Assembly: GCF_027887165.1 (NCBI RefSeq)
Contig: NC_077227.1
Span: forward strand, 71,286,252-71,350,251
From: Monodelphis domestica
Lineage: Eukaryota > Chordata > Mammalia > Didelphimorphia > Didelphidae
Direction of reading: 5' to 3'
DNA length: 64,000 nt
A program made the translations under genes and the position numbers. Below, piece after piece: positions 1 to 11,249 of the stretch (position 1 is the stretch's first letter; each line of letters opens with the position of its first letter). The notes beneath the pieces were generated by a model. It worked only from the letters and a program-made list of their open reading frames with translations, made no database searches and was not told the DNA's origin.

Positions 1-95
1 TCAGTTTCCTCATTTGTAAAAGGAACAGGAGAAGGGAATGACAAACCATGCTAGTATCTTTGCCAAGAAAATCACAAATGGGATTTCAAAGAAGC
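1..95 (+). mobile_element. SINE1/WSINE1-type SINE, 3' part
   Basis: Begins in the TCAGTTTCCTCATTTGTAAA block and ends at the AAATGGGATTTCAAAGAAG tail; the 5' part is cut by the window edge. Confidence 0.8.
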
Positions 96-591
96 AGATA
101 TGCCTAAAGCAACAATACAGCATCAGGGCAAAAGAAATATGTTGCCAGAATTCTTTTGGCACAGAGATCTTCCTTGAAGTAAAAAACCAAGAGATTTAAT
201 TCTCTGGCCTTACACAAATGTCCACTTCATTCTCCATCTTTACTCTTATAAAATGATTTGAGGTGCCCCATTCCCCCAACAGAAGTGGTTTGGAGATGAA
301 TGGAGCAATAAATTATACTAAACACCCCAAGAAAGATGCACTCTCTAGTCAGAAAACTACTCTCAAGTTGACCACAGCTGGGTGGTATGCTGAACATCTC
401 AGGGCTCCAAGTTGCTAGCTCTGCTTTGCCATTGGTTTGTCACTTCAATGACACTTTCCTCATCAGTAAAAAAGCCAGTCAAAGGATGTGAGTGATTAGA
501 AGAGGGTAAAAAAGATGGTAAAGAGCCTTTGTAGGAAGATCTGATGAAGGAACTGAAGATGCTTAGCCTGGAAGACGTAAGAGGATAATAT

Positions 592-768
592 GGGGACAGT
601 TAGATGGCTCAGTTGATTGAGAGTCAGGTCCAGAGACCTGGGTTCAAATCTGACCTCAGATACTTCCTAGCTGTGTGACCCTAGGCAAGTCACTTAACCC
701 CCATTGCCTAGCCCTTATACAATACACAGTATTGACTCTAAGATGGAAGGTAGAGTTTTAAAAAAAGA
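592..768 (+). mobile_element. MAR1-type SINE (tRNA head, RTE-like tail)
   Basis: Has the GTTCAAATCTGACCTCAG head block, the CTAGCTGTGTGACCCTAGGC core, and an ATTGACTCTAAGATGGAAGG tail ending in an A run. Confidence 0.88.
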
Positions 769-839
769 GAGTATGAGAACTGTCTTCTAGCATTTGAGGT
801 GCTATCATATGTAGGAGTGACTGGACTTGTTCTGTTTTA

Positions 840-1110
840 TCCCAGTAGGCAGAACTAGGAGCCTTAAGTGGAAGTTACAAAGAGATGAATTTAGGCTTGG
901 CATCAGGAAAAAACTTCCCAATAATTAAAGCAATCCCAAAGCAAGCTCATTCTTCTTTAGGCATGAGCTCCCTTCCTTCTTTGAAGAGCTTCAACTAGTC
1001 ATTAGAGGACCACCTGCTGGCCATGTTAGAGTAAGGGGTTCCTTGGGAGGATGTGTTAGCCTAGATCGACACTGAGGTCCTTCTACCTTGCACATTCTGT
1101 GATACAATCT
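840..1110 (+). mobile_element. CR1/L3-type LINE fragment, old
   Basis: Order of motifs (GGCAGAACTAGGAGC, GGAAGTTACAAAGAGATGAA, AAACTTCCCAATAATTA) fits the conserved 3' part of CR1-like elements. Family assignment is from memory. Confidence 0.5.
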
Positions 1111-1319
1111 CATCTAGTGGAAAAAACCAACAAACATTGAACTAGCAGCCAGAAGGGGAGTTCCAGCCTTTACAGCTGTCTGACTTCAGGCAATAATAAT
1201 GTCTGTGCTGACTATTATTCAGTACTTCACATGATGCCTGGCACATGATAGGTGCTTAAAATTGAATGATATGAGATGATGTATATGAAAGCATTTTCAA
1301 AATTATAAAGAATTAGAAG

Positions 1320-1518
1320 GATAGGTAGGTGACTCAGTGGATTGAGAACCAGGACTAGAGATGGGAGGTCCTGGATTCAAATATGACCTAGTACTTCCTA
1401 GCTGTGTGACCCTGGACAAGTCACTTAATCCCAATTGCCTAGTACTTATCATTCTTCCTCCTTGAAACCATTATAGAGTATTGATTCTAAGACCTAAGGT
1501 CAGGGTTTAAAAAAATTC
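1320..1518 (+). mobile_element. MAR1-type SINE
   Basis: Near full length, from GATAGGTAGGTGACTCAGTG to the GATTCTAAGACCTAAGG tail and A run; several substitutions. Confidence 0.88.
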
Positions 1519-2279
1519 TAAAGAATAAAGTACTATAGATATTGTTATGATGAATTTAATATAATTAATTAGTCATCAGCAATATTTTTCCAACTTCATA
1601 GAGAACTATTGCAGGAATGGAGGCAGGCTACCATTCCATTGAGCCACAGAAGAGACTCTTTCCCCTTTATTCTTCAGCACCAGAATAGGGAAGCTTTACT
1701 CTTCCCTTTTAGTTGTACTCTCCTCTTACACTATTGCTCCATAATGACCAAATCTGATTCCACCTTAAACGTTTTTTCTTTCTCCCTCCTATCTCCTGGC
1801 TTTCTCTAAGATCTTCCTTCCTGATGGCCCAGCTTCCCTGGCCCCCTTTTATGGTACAGATTGAGCTTTAGCACATTCCCCAAGCCCCTGCCTAGCTCAC
1901 TTCTCAAGGTTGAAGTTAGAATGCTCCTTTCTCCCTACTGCTGCTTCCAGTCTCTTTCTGCTAACACCAATCAGCAACCTCTGATTGATTGAACCAATTA
2001 ATGGTTCAAAATAACCAAATGTATCATCCAGTGCAGATGCTGGTCATTTTCTATGAATTCCCAGGGCATTCTTCTCTCCTCAATGAGGTCAGTGCCTGGC
2101 TCCTATCCCTCTTCAAGCTTCCTTTGGCATCCCCCTGCCTACCATCTCAGCCAAAGACCTTTCCAGAACACTCATACTTCCCTAAATTAATGGAACTAAT
2201 TCTTTTTCTCAACCCAATCTGAAACTCTCTTGACTTTCCCACTACTGAGGACCTCAGGGTCATCCATCCTTGGATCCTC

Positions 2280-3145
2280 ATCTGTTCTCGCCCCACACAT
2301 CCAATGTGTTTCCAATGCTTATCATTTCTACCTTCACACCTCCAAGATAACATCTGCTTCTCTCCATGCCCTCACACATCTGTTGCCCAGTTCAGACCTT
2401 CATCACCTGACACCTGGACTATTGCAATAACCTTCTTGATTCCAGTCTTTCCCCATTCCATTCCATTCTCCTTTCAGCTGCCAAAGTGCTTCCCCAAACT
2501 CATATCCTACCGATTAACTCCTGCCCTCTACCCCAATAAGCTCTTGTCCCCTCCTTGTGCCTCTAGGCTAAAATACAAAATCCTTTGTTTGGAAATTGAA
2601 GGTCTAAGCAAACTCACCCCTTTCTATATTTCCACTTTCCTCACACTTTCCACAAATTACAATCCCATTCAGATGGCTTATTTCTAGTTCTTCATATATA
2701 GCACACTATCTTCCTGCTTCAATGACTTTTTATTTCATGTTTTATTTTTAAAACATTTTCCAGATTACACATAGATACAATTAAAAATTCATTACCTTCT
2801 GTCTTAGAATCAATACTTTGGTTCCAAGGCAGAAAAGTGGTAAATTGTGGTTAAGTGGTTAAGTCATATCTGAACCCATGACTTCCTGTCTCTGAATCTG
2901 AATCGTTATCCACTGATTCACCAAGTTGCCCCTTTAGATATAATTTTAATAACTTTTTTCCTGACATTTTGTCACCCATTGGCATTTCCCACTATCTTCT
3001 ATGCCTAGAATGCTGTCTTCCATCTTCCTTCAAGATCTGACTATGATCTCATTTACTGAAAGGGGCCTACTGTTTTTTTTTTTCTTTCTTTGCATGCCTG
3101 ACTACTTGGCACAGTGCCAGCCACAAATCAAATGCTTAATAAATA
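2280..3145 (+). mobile_element. L2 LINE 3' region interrupted by a SINE
   Basis: L2 landmarks: CTGCCAAAGTGCTTCCCC, GGCTAAAATACAAAATCC, and the tail GCACAGTGCCAG...AAATGCTTAATAAATATTTG. The SINE at 2781-2932 lies inside it. Open frames here are decayed L2 ORF2 sequence. Confidence 0.75.
2781..2932 (-). mobile_element. MAR1-type SINE, internally shortened
   Basis: CTTCTGTCTTAGAATCAATA tail first, ending CACCAAGTTGCCCC; the middle is shorter than in other copies. It sits inside an L2. Confidence 0.85.
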
Positions 3146-3213
3146 TTTGCAAACTGACAGAGTCCATGAAGAGGTCTTCAGGGGCCAACCTTAAAAATAA
3201 AAATAAAGAATAG

Positions 3214-3412
3214 GGGGAAGTTAGGTGGCTCAGTGGATATCAAGCCAGGCCTGGAGATGGGAGGTCCTGTGTTCAAATCTGAATTCAGATACTTTCTAGG
3301 TGTGTGACCCTGGGCAAGTCACTTAACTCTCATTGACTAGCCCTTATTGCTCTTCTGCCTTGGAACCAGTAGAGAATATTGATTCTAAGACAGAAGGTAA
3401 GAGTTTTTTAAA
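3214..3412 (+). mobile_element. MAR1-type SINE, full length
   Basis: GGCTCAGTGGATATCAAGCC to GATTCTAAGACAGAAGGTAA with T/A-rich end. Confidence 0.92.
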
Positions 3413-3554
3413 AAGTAACCAAAGTATATTTTACATAATTCATTTTTTCCCTCATCTGCATCTCAACCACCTAAATTATTTTTGTAAAACACATTAAAAA
3501 GTGAAATATGGCCTTAGGAGTTAAAAGAAATATCTCAAGCCACTCTTTATTCAG

Positions 3555-3690
3555 AGTAGTGACATCAACGGAGTACAGAGGATTAGTTTTGAAGGCAGAA
3601 AGGCCTGGATTCAGATTCTAACTGCATATAATGGCTGTGTGATCCTGGGCCAATCATTAAATTTCTCTGTGCCTTGAGGCAGTAGTCCAA
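3555..3690 (+). mobile_element. MIR (CORE-SINE) fragment
   Basis: GGCTGTGTGATCCTGGGCCA core with diverged flanks. Confidence 0.65.
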
Positions 3691-4018
3691 GTTATATGTT
3701 AGAGAAATGTTATGGCAGGAATTTCCTGCACAGATGAAATAATAACAAGTCTAGACAAAATATAATTATAAGAATAACAATTATTTATTAATATTACTCT
3801 TAATAATAACTTTAAATATTTATTCTAATAAACTAGATTAAAATAAGATATCTACAAGAAAATCTGGTTGTGAAATGTTTTTAAGTCATGTAAATCCCAA
3901 TACACATACATACAAACGTATATTAAAAGTTCAACAGCTTACAGAAAGAAAGCAAGACAAAGTTCCAAGGAACCAACATGTTTAAATGCTTTTTTTATGA
4001 GGTCATATAGAGTATGTA
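3691..4018. other. AT-rich intronic sequence
   Basis: No repeat or coding signal recognised; mostly A/T with short TTATTA runs. Confidence 0.4.
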
Positions 4019-4243
4019 GGGCAGCTAGGTAGGAGGCTCTGGAGTCAGGAAAACCTGGGTTTAAATTTGACCTCAGACAAAAGTTGCACGATCCTAGGCA
4101 AGTTCCTTCAGCCTATCTGCCTCAGTTTCCTCTTCTGTAAAACGAGCTGGAGAAAGAAATACCAAACTACTCCGATATCTTTCCTAAGAAAACCCTTAAT
4201 GGGGTCACCAAGAATTGAAAACACTTTAACAATAACAACTAAA
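4019..4243 (+). mobile_element. SINE1/WSINE1-type SINE, full length
   Basis: GGGCAGCTAGGTAGGAGGCT head, GAGCTGGAGAAAGAAATACC middle, AATGGGGTCACCAAGAATTG tail. Confidence 0.92.
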
Positions 4244-4249
4244 TATATT

Positions 4250-5239
4250 TAGTAGCACCAGGTTGATTGAAAGGAGTAAAACATCGTTTGAACCCTAGCA
4301 AAAGTTTGAAGAGTATCCAGCATTCTGAAAGCTTTAGGAATGGGTTGGGAGAGAGGAACTCAGGTTACCAGATCTTCATTACAACATATTAGAGCTGATT
4401 TATCACAACATTCCTATATACCATAGAGAGTATATAAAAATATTTGCACTTTTTAAAAGGAATCGATATTTTTTTAAAGGTCCTGTGGGTCCTCTTTCCC
4501 CCTGTATATTTTGTCCTGGGAAGTGGTCCACTTTGCCTAGCCTGAGTTCCAGCTCTGGCAAAAAGCATAACAAAACTCCATTGAGCTGCTTTTTCTTTTT
4601 TAAATTAAAAAAAGAAAAGAAAGAATTGTAGGGAATCTGAGAATTTCCAGCTGGAAGGGAAAGTGGAATAGATGCCCTAAGGATTCTTTTTGTCTTCCGC
4701 AGACAAAGAAGTTACAGTAGCTGAATCTCTTGGTGCCTGTTTGGATTAATGGTAGCAGTTTTCCCTCTGGAAGCCTTTGTAACTACTGGCCTTTTTTTGG
4801 CCCAGCATCTGGTGTAGTCCCACCCCCTGGAGCCAGCCTTTCACCCCATCTACCCCTCAGCCGAGCAGCTCCGCTTAAGCAGCTGCGGAGAGACGAGGAT
4901 GTACGTAGGACGAACCCTGCTCCCGTGTGTGCAGCTCTGGCTGACAAATGCCGGCCAGACAAAAGTTAGGTGGGAATGTTAGCTCCTTAAGGGCATTGCT
5001 CCCAATGAGAAGCGCCTCCCATCTCCAGGACTAGGGAAACGTCGGGCCTCAATTCCAATAGCCTCTCCTTTCCAACTTAGCAGCAGCGTGTCTCCTATCC
5101 CGGAGCCTGGTCTTTAAGGTCTGGGCTGGCCTTTGAAATAACTTAGTAGTCCCATCAGATCGCACCAGAGCCACCCAAACAAAGCACCTCTGCGCTTCCT
5201 GACCTCCTGTGCGAGGAGTCAGTGCGCTTGTGGCTTGTC

Positions 5240-5243
<4 letters not shown>
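4250..5243. other. Intronic sequence without recognised repeats
   Basis: Mostly single-copy-looking DNA in intron 1 of the ANTXR-like gene. GC content rises from about 4740 towards the island. No exon with vWA-domain coding potential is seen on the minus strand. Confidence 0.5.
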
Positions 5244-5291
<48 letters not shown>

Positions 5292-5361
5292 TGTGTGTGA
5301 GTGTGTGTGAGTGTGTGTGAGTGTGTGTGAGTGTGTGTGAGTGTGTGTGTGTGTGCGCGCA
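5244..5361. repeat. (GT)n followed by a (GTGTGTGA)n array
   Basis: About 45 bases of pure GT (to about 5288) pass into repeated 8-base GTGTGTGA units, then back to GT and a short CGCGC. It lies in ANTXR-like intron 1, about 300 bases beyond the donor. Alternating purine-pyrimidine sequence of this kind can adopt Z-DNA. Confidence 0.95.
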
Positions 5362-5559
5362 CCCTCGTCTTCATCTGCGTGTGTCTGTCCTTCTGCCTAG
5401 GCGCCCGGGCGCACGGGGGTGCACAGACTACCTTTCTTGGTTCGCGTTGGGGGCTGTTTGGAATCTGGCGTGATTTCCCTCCAAAGGAATGCATGCCTGG
5501 CTTATCCTTTCCCTTTCACAGAACTCTTTGTGTCTAAGGGAGCTCCGAAGGGGGAACTG

Positions 5560-6480
5560 CCCTGGCGATCAGCCCCAAGCGTTAGACTAAGCAGCCTCGC
5601 CTTCTCCAGAGAAAGTCCAGCCCTGAGCCGGGCCAGGCCTGCCACTTACTTGTCCAAGATGAAATAGAGATCGAAGGCACCGTGGCAGGAGCGCTGTTCC
5701 TCCATCTCCTCCTCGGCTTGGGCGCAGCCACCACTCCAAGTGGCGAAGAGCAGCAGTAAGAAGAGAGCTGAGGCCCGCACGTTAGTCCCACGACTCGCCA
5801 TTTTCTTTGCCTTTCCTCCCCCCCAGACCGCCCCCTTCCAGTAACTTTGTAGGGGTGGGCTGGCACTCGGCTCAGGCACACAGAAGGCGAAGAGCAACAA
5901 AGTTGCGCGGTGATCCCCCAGGAAAGTCGCCGCTGGGAGCGCGGGGCCAGCCCACGCTGTTGCGGTGCCCAGACTTCCCTCTGCGCTGCTGCGGGGATGA
6001 GCGACTTCGGCGGCTTCACCTCAACCCGCCCTCCCCCCGCCCCCCTCCGATCTCCTCCTCCCCTCCTCCATCCCTGCTTCTCCAGAGGAGGCTGGCTTTG
6101 GTGATGGGAGCCCAGCCCCAGCTGGCTCCCTCCTCCCTCCCGTCCAATGCGCGCTGGGAAGGATGGATGGCTCGGAAGAGGGGGGATCCGGGGCTCGGCT
6201 TTTCCTGTTCCGGGAAGAAAACGAGGGGCTCTAGAGACTCCGGGAGAGAGTCGAGAGCTGCACCGACGCGCCCCCAAAACTTCCAGACCAATGCAAGCCT
6301 GCCCTCCAGTTCTCCACGGTGGAGACCATCCGAAAGATGCTGTATGAGCTAAAGGAAAAGTTTGAGAATTAAACTGGGCGCCTGGGAAGGGCGGGGGAAA
6401 TTCGCGCTGACTGCACGTTTTCGAGACATTGGCCTGCCCTGTGTACTTGAGGGAAGTTTGTGGATCGTCGGGCTCCAGGA
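5560..6480 (-). promoter_or_regulatory. CpG-rich promoter island of the ANTXR-like gene
   Basis: This stretch is visibly GC- and CpG-rich against AT-rich surroundings and covers exon 1, its 5' UTR and upstream sequence. A CCAAT core occurs near 6143, followed directly by a CG-rich TGCGCGC. No TATA box is evident, which fits a dispersed-start CpG promoter. Transcription should run leftwards into the exon at 5801. The long minus-strand open frame across the island is a by-product of GC-rich composition, not a gene. The transcription start is not determinable from sequence alone. Confidence 0.7.
5650..5801 (-). CDS. ANTXRL: Anthrax toxin receptor-like protein, first coding exon (probable ANTXRL)
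   Basis: The family are type I membrane proteins with an extracellular von Willebrand factor A domain that binds matrix ligands through a metal-ion site. This exon encodes 50 codons plus two bases (intron phase 2). It has a hydrophobic signal peptide (about residues 11-28, ALFLLLLFATWSGGCAQA), an acidic linker, then CHGAFDLYFILD, the first beta strand of the vWA domain; the metal-binding DxSxS is split by the intron. The ATG at 5801-5799 has A at -3 and G at +4. An in-frame ATG at 5900 would precede it but lacks a signal-peptide-like start. The donor is GTAAGT (5649-5644). ANTXR1, ANTXR2 and ANTXRL all share this exon structure. The CxG(S/A)FDLYFILDK form and the neighbouring non-PRDM8 PR gene favour ANTXRL over ANTXR2. 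Later exons lie left of the window; I could not find exon 2 in 1-5600. Confidence is high for the family and moderate for the paralogue. Confidence 0.85.
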
Positions 6481-6834
6481 AATCGCCGGCCAGGTCATCA
6501 TCTGCTGGCCAAATGAATCCCCCCCCCCCCCATACTACACTTTCCGCAGTGTGTTTTATTCTTTGTGCTTCCAAGGATTAAGAGAAATAATTGCACACTT
6601 TCTGCAGGCAAGCGAGGTTCAAAGCCTGGAGAAACCAGAGGGAGTTTGTCTAGAGAGCGGAGACCTTCCAGGTACTCTCCTCACTGATCTCCGAGGATCC
6701 CCAGCTAGCTGGCTGGTTGACTTTCTCGAAGCATTTTCCATGCTTGTTGCAGAACCAATTCCATATTAAATTTGATATTCCATTCGCAAAGACTTAGTAA
6801 TTACTAGAGGATGATAGATGACCATGATGGAGGT

Positions 6835-6970
6835 ACAAAGAGCCCTGGCTTTGTAGTATGAACATCTAGATGTTGTTTCTTGCTATTTGCTACCAATGGT
6901 ACCTTGAGCAAGTCATCAATTTTTTAGACATCAATTTCAGCATTTGTAAAATAAGGCAATAATGATGAAG
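6835..6970 (+). mobile_element. MIR fragment
   Basis: AGAGCCCTGGCTTTGTAG head and CATTTGTAAAATAAGGCAAT tail block. Confidence 0.65.
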
Positions 6971-7510
6971 AAGGGAGTTATAATGTCTAATTTGGAAGGT
7001 AGGGTAGAGAGCAGAGAAATGATCTTTATTTTTTATGTAAAGGGCAATAATATCCTGTAAGTGATGTTCTGGAAGATGAATTAATAGTCAATATAACAGT
7101 AAAATTATTGCTTTCTACCCTCCCTGGCATCCCATTGGACAGACTGGGGAGGTGACTCAGTCACTTTCCACAAATTAAGCTTTATATAGATTCCTGCTGG
7201 AGAAGGAGGCAGATGACCAAGAAAAGATTTCCTTTTAATAAACAGATAAATACCAACTTTGGTCCAAGTATGGAAACCATTCACAAGCATAACAGAACCA
7301 AACCAACTCTGTCCCATGATCCCAGTCATGAGTCACAACAGCAGTGAGAGTAGCTAGTACTTAGTGAGGGCCTTAGGAGTGTGGTGCTATTTGCACATGG
7401 GATGGAACCACTGAGTGGATCACAGGATACTAGGAAGGGAACATGCCTCAGAGGCCACCTCCTCCAAGGTCTCATTGAACACAGGATGAATCGGACACTG
7501 GAAATCAATC
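6971..7510. other. Intergenic sequence, nothing recognised
   Basis: Single-copy-looking sequence upstream of the ANTXR-like promoter; open frames have no recognisable protein similarity. Confidence 0.4.
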
Positions 7511-7692
7511 TGAGGTAGTGGAAAGAAGCCTGATGTGGGAGGCCCTGGATCTTGAAGCTAATACAGGATCCTCAGTGGTCCTGGGCAAAACATTTATATA
7601 TAGTTAACCTCTCCTGACCTGGGTTTACTAATTTGTCAAGTGAGGGACTAAATCTCTAAATGTTAGATTTTTCAGCTTTGAAATCTAAGGAT
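7510..7692 (+). mobile_element. MIR3-type CORE-SINE
   Basis: GTAGTGGAAAGAAGCC head through TAATTTGTCAAGTGAGGGAC; well diverged. Confidence 0.6.
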
Positions 7693-8024
7693 GATAATGA
7701 TGGCCATCTTCATCATCTCCTCCACTTCCTCTGTCTTTAATCTTTTTTTTTTACTACTGCTAATTATGATCATTACCACATGGATATAGTTTTTCTTTTA
7801 TCTGATTTTTAAGTTGTTTCTATTTTTAGATCATTGTCTTTATTATGTGAATTATCCCTTTCCTCCCCCTTCTCCTTTCCTCAGACTCATCTATTACACA
7901 GTCCCAATATACAGCTAGTTATGTCTAATGTGGGTCTTGTTTTGGGAGACAGGCATTTTATGGCAAGCACCAAGAAATCCACACTTCATTTGATCGACCA
8001 GTGATTAGACTAAATAGTTCTCTC

Positions 8025-8242
8025 AGAGGGCAAAGTAGTAAGAATCAGGAAGACCTGGATTCAAATCTGCCCTCAGATACTGTGTTATCCTGGTAAGTCA
8101 TTTAACTTCTATCTACTTCAGTTTCCTCATCTATAAAACTGGAGTAATCATAGCACCTATTTACCAGGGTGGATGTAATGAAATAATATTTGCAAAACAT
8201 TGCAAATCTTGAAAAGTGCTATAAATGCTAGCTATTATTATT
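8025..8242 (+). mobile_element. MIR (Ther-1) element, near full length
   Basis: AAGACCTGGATTCAAATCTG, CAGTTTCCTCATCTATAAAA and the 3' AAGTGCTATAAATGCTAGCT block are all present. Confidence 0.82.
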
Positions 8243-9244
8243 TTCAAGGGAACTCTTCCATACATATCTATGTAACTGTGCTATGGCTTCTGTGTCTTAA
8301 TTTTAGAAAGGAATCTATTGCTTAGAATTCTTCTAGAATTAAACAGAGATTTTACTTCCCAGAGATATGCCCATATGCCCATCCTTCTGAGTATATACCA
8401 TAGATAAAAGTGAAATAATGAAAAAAATACTCATCAATAGGTTATGTGCAAAGTGATGGGGATACAAATAGAAAAATGACTCAGTTTCTGTTTCCTATAA
8501 GTTCATATCCTAATGGGATATAACAGGGTTATATAAACAGAGGTTGCAGCACCTCAGAGAAAATGGCCAAGTGGCAACTAAAGTTGCTTTCCTGGCTGAT
8601 AGCTGTGACATCCAGGCTGGAAGAAGTCTGGATGGCCTAAAGGAGGATGCATATAAAGTTATATTGATATGGCTTCTCCTGTGTTCCTACAAGGTACTGA
8701 ATCAATGTCAGCTGCTCTCAAATATTCATTGGTATGAGGTATAGAAAGGGAGGGGGAATGTGAACTGCTGAAATCATAGTAAATTACTAACACATTTGAT
8801 TTCTCTAGTTTAGGCTTGCCTTAAGGAGATGCCTTAAGTACAGCTGCAGTTTTGTTTGGTTTGGTTTTCTAAAGAGAGAGAGGGAGGAGGAGGGAGAACC
8901 CATGTGGAAGAATTTTGAAAGAAGATTTATTTCCTGGGTGGCAGAAGAGATTTGCTAGAACATGCAAAGTGTCCTTTTACTGGCTTTTACTTTTCTTGCC
9001 TGGGGACCATGGAAGACAGGGTAGGGGAAATTGCCTGAAGAATTGCTGAACTCAGAAGAACAGACACACTGGAGGCCAAGCTCTGATTTCATCCAGTGAG
9101 GGGACAGGGCCAAATTTTAGATACAAATGTGTTTGTGTAGGGTACTTTCCTTTCCAGCCAATGCAATATACACTATAATGTACCTTGTTTAGAACCCTTT
9201 GGGTGAACTGTTGTTGGTAGTTCTGACATTAATACAAACATTAA
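8243..9244. other. Intergenic sequence, nothing recognised
   Basis: Contains one short GGGAGGAGGAGGGAG purine patch (about 8880). No gene or repeat was identified. Confidence 0.35.
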
Positions 9245-9673
9245 AGCTTGAGTGATTCTGATGATTTTCTCTTCTTTTCCCTCAGCTTCCCTTTAACATC
9301 TACAATTCTTCTCTGTCTCCCCATTTCTCTTCTCCTTTGGTGATCTCCTTTTCTCTGCTCCTTCCACTTCTTCTTCCTCCTCCTTCCACTGCTCAGTTGT
9401 TCTCTCTTCTCTTCCCCTTCCTTTACTTTCCTCTCTCCCATAATGTTCTCTTCCCTCTTTTTTCCTGCTCCCTTCTTTCTCCTCTCTCTCCTCTGACTCA
9501 TCTTCTCTTTATTAACCCCCCTCCTTTCTTCTGCTTTCTTTTCTTCTCCCCACTTCTGTTTGGTGTGTCTCTCTCCTTCCCCTCCTCTTCGTTCCCCTCT
9601 CCAGCTCCTCTGCTCACCTCCCATTACTATATCTCCTCCAGTCTTCTGATTCTTTCTTTCCTCTTTCCTCCCA
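9245..9673. repeat. Pyrimidine-rich low-complexity tract
   Basis: Over 400 bases of mostly C and T on the plus strand with no regular period. The open frames on both strands here encode only Lys/Arg/Glu-rich or Ser/Leu/Phe/Pro-rich low-complexity sequence and are not genes. Confidence 0.85.
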
Positions 9674-10450
9674 GCCCAATTTTCAGGGACCAATCACATA
9701 GCCCTCTGGGAAATGTAGTTCTCAGGGGGCATGGAGTGGTGGTGATGCTAATACTAGTCTCACTCCCTAGCCTCCTCTCCCTTTCCAGCCTCCAGTTGCC
9801 CTGACACTTTGGGGTCGACAGTTAAGGCAGCAGCGCTTTCCTCATTTGCCAGAGAGTTCTTCTGTCGAGGTCCAGGGTGATCTCAACGAGTTAAGAGAAA
9901 GCAACTAGACCTTCTCTTAAGGGGAGCTAGTGGTTTGCCTGGAGCTAAAAAGTGGGGAAAGGCAAATTCCTGAGCTTCAGGAGACGGTTAGGGAAATGAG
10001 TCTGGGCAGTAATCTGCTGCAAAGGATCTCAGCCCTTGAATGCCTCATTGCCAAGCTCCTCAACTCCCAACTCCCCTTAATGTTCTCTCTCCCCAGTCCT
10101 GATCTATCCCTGCCAGTCTTCTATCAACCTTTTCGAGCCTTTCTCTAAGCCTCTGACCAGCTCACGCGAAAAGGGGAACCCTGAGAACTCTGGTGAGAAG
10201 GAAGGCTTGCTGGCTCGAGGCTCATCATCCCAGCGGCCCTCAGAGAGTATTTCTTCCTTCAGTAGAGCGGTCCATTCTGCTTTCCGGTTTGTCTGGCGCC
10301 TCTCTCTTCCCAGCCCCGCCCCGCCTCCCTGCTGGAACATCTGGAGGCAGAACTGGTCCTAAGAGAGAACCAAGCTCCACTCCAAAGCGAGCGCCTGAGA
10401 AGGGCAGGGATTCAGTCTAAGCAGACTGGAAGGAGAGCACAGAAGACAGG
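9674..10450. promoter_or_regulatory. Orphan promoter-like segment with CCAAT, ZNF143/GFY-like and GC-box motifs
   Basis: A CCAAT at 9690-9694 is followed at 9701-9720 by a minus-strand AACTACATTTCCCAGAGGGC. This is close to the ZNF143/GFY promoter consensus (ACTACAATTCCC). A CCCCGCCCC GC box lies at 10314-10325, and CpGs are more frequent than in the flanks. Such motif groups are typical of vertebrate housekeeping or bidirectional promoters. No coding exon with recognised product adjoins it. It lies about 3.5 kb upstream of the ANTXR-like exon and could be an alternative promoter or a lncRNA start. Confidence 0.4.
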
Positions 10451-10879
10451 GCAAAGAGGGCGGAGGCGTGGAAGGAAGGAGAGAAGGAGAAACCTCAGGA
10501 ATTTATCTGGGCAATGGTTCTTCACTTCTTTGTCGGTTAAGAAAAATAGTCGTGAAGTGGAGGCTATTAAACTTTTTCCTACTCTGATCAGCCCGAAGAG
10601 TTCTCTATTGTGTATGCAATTTTAGGCTGTGTACGTAGGCCAAATCGAAGGGGAGACAATTATCTATACTCTTTTTTTAAGCTCACAAAAGAAATTCTTT
10701 TATCTAGATTAGGAGAGGAATTTATTAGGAGAAGTAGCAAGGTGTTGGATTTGTAGTCCAAAGACCTGTATTCCTTCATTTGGCTACTGGATCTGCCATT
10801 TACTACCTCCCTGACTAGCCAATTACAGAATTTCCAGCTGGAAAGAAACTTAGAAATGACCCAGAATTGTGTAGTAGCT

Positions 10880-11000
10880 GGACTTGGGAGAGGGAAAGAT
10901 AGGGACAGTGTTCAAGTTCTTCCTTTGAGGTATTAGATGTGTGATCTAGAACAATTTAACCTGAGTTTTTTTCACTAATTTGTAAAATGGGGACAAAAAT
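10880..11000 (+). mobile_element. MIR fragment
   Basis: TGTGTGATCTAGAACAATTT core and CACTAATTTGTAAAATGGGG block. A second MIR-like head is at 10735-10830. Confidence 0.55.
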
Positions 11001-11249
11001 GCCTTTAGAATTAGAGCTCCTGGAGAACAGAGACTGATTTAGCTTTTCTTCTTATCTTCACAGTCCCGGGCACGTAAGTGATTAATAAGTACTTGTTGAT
11101 GGCCTTCAGGAGTCATTTCAAATGTGGGAGCCTCCAATGAGGCAGTATATGTAGTGCTCCAACTTGTCAGTATTGGTTTATTTGAGGGGCAATTATTATC
11201 ACATTCCAGGGGCACACTGTGAGCCATCTTTTCATAGTCTTCTCTGAAC

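Noticed and set aside
2304-2687. 127-codon plus-strand frame
   Set aside because: Lies in decayed L2 sequence.
1-5600. Search for ANTXR-like exon 2 on the minus strand
   Set aside because: No frame with the SGSV...W..(I/L)Y motif next to splice signals was found; intron 1 is long in this family.
5650-5801. Calling the exon ANTXR2 (which neighbours PRDM8 in other vertebrates)
   Set aside because: The neighbour is not PRDM8 itself, and the CHGAFDLYFILD block is closer to the ANTXRL form as I recall it. This is the main uncertainty in the gene name.
5582-6574. A 330-codon open frame on the minus strand across the GC island
   Set aside because: It is in a different frame from the signal-peptide exon, rich in Pro/Gly/Arg/Ser as expected from CpG-rich DNA, and has no recognisable domain.
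9241-9804. Two open frames of about 150 codons on opposite strands
   Set aside because: Low-complexity translation of a pyrimidine-rich tract.
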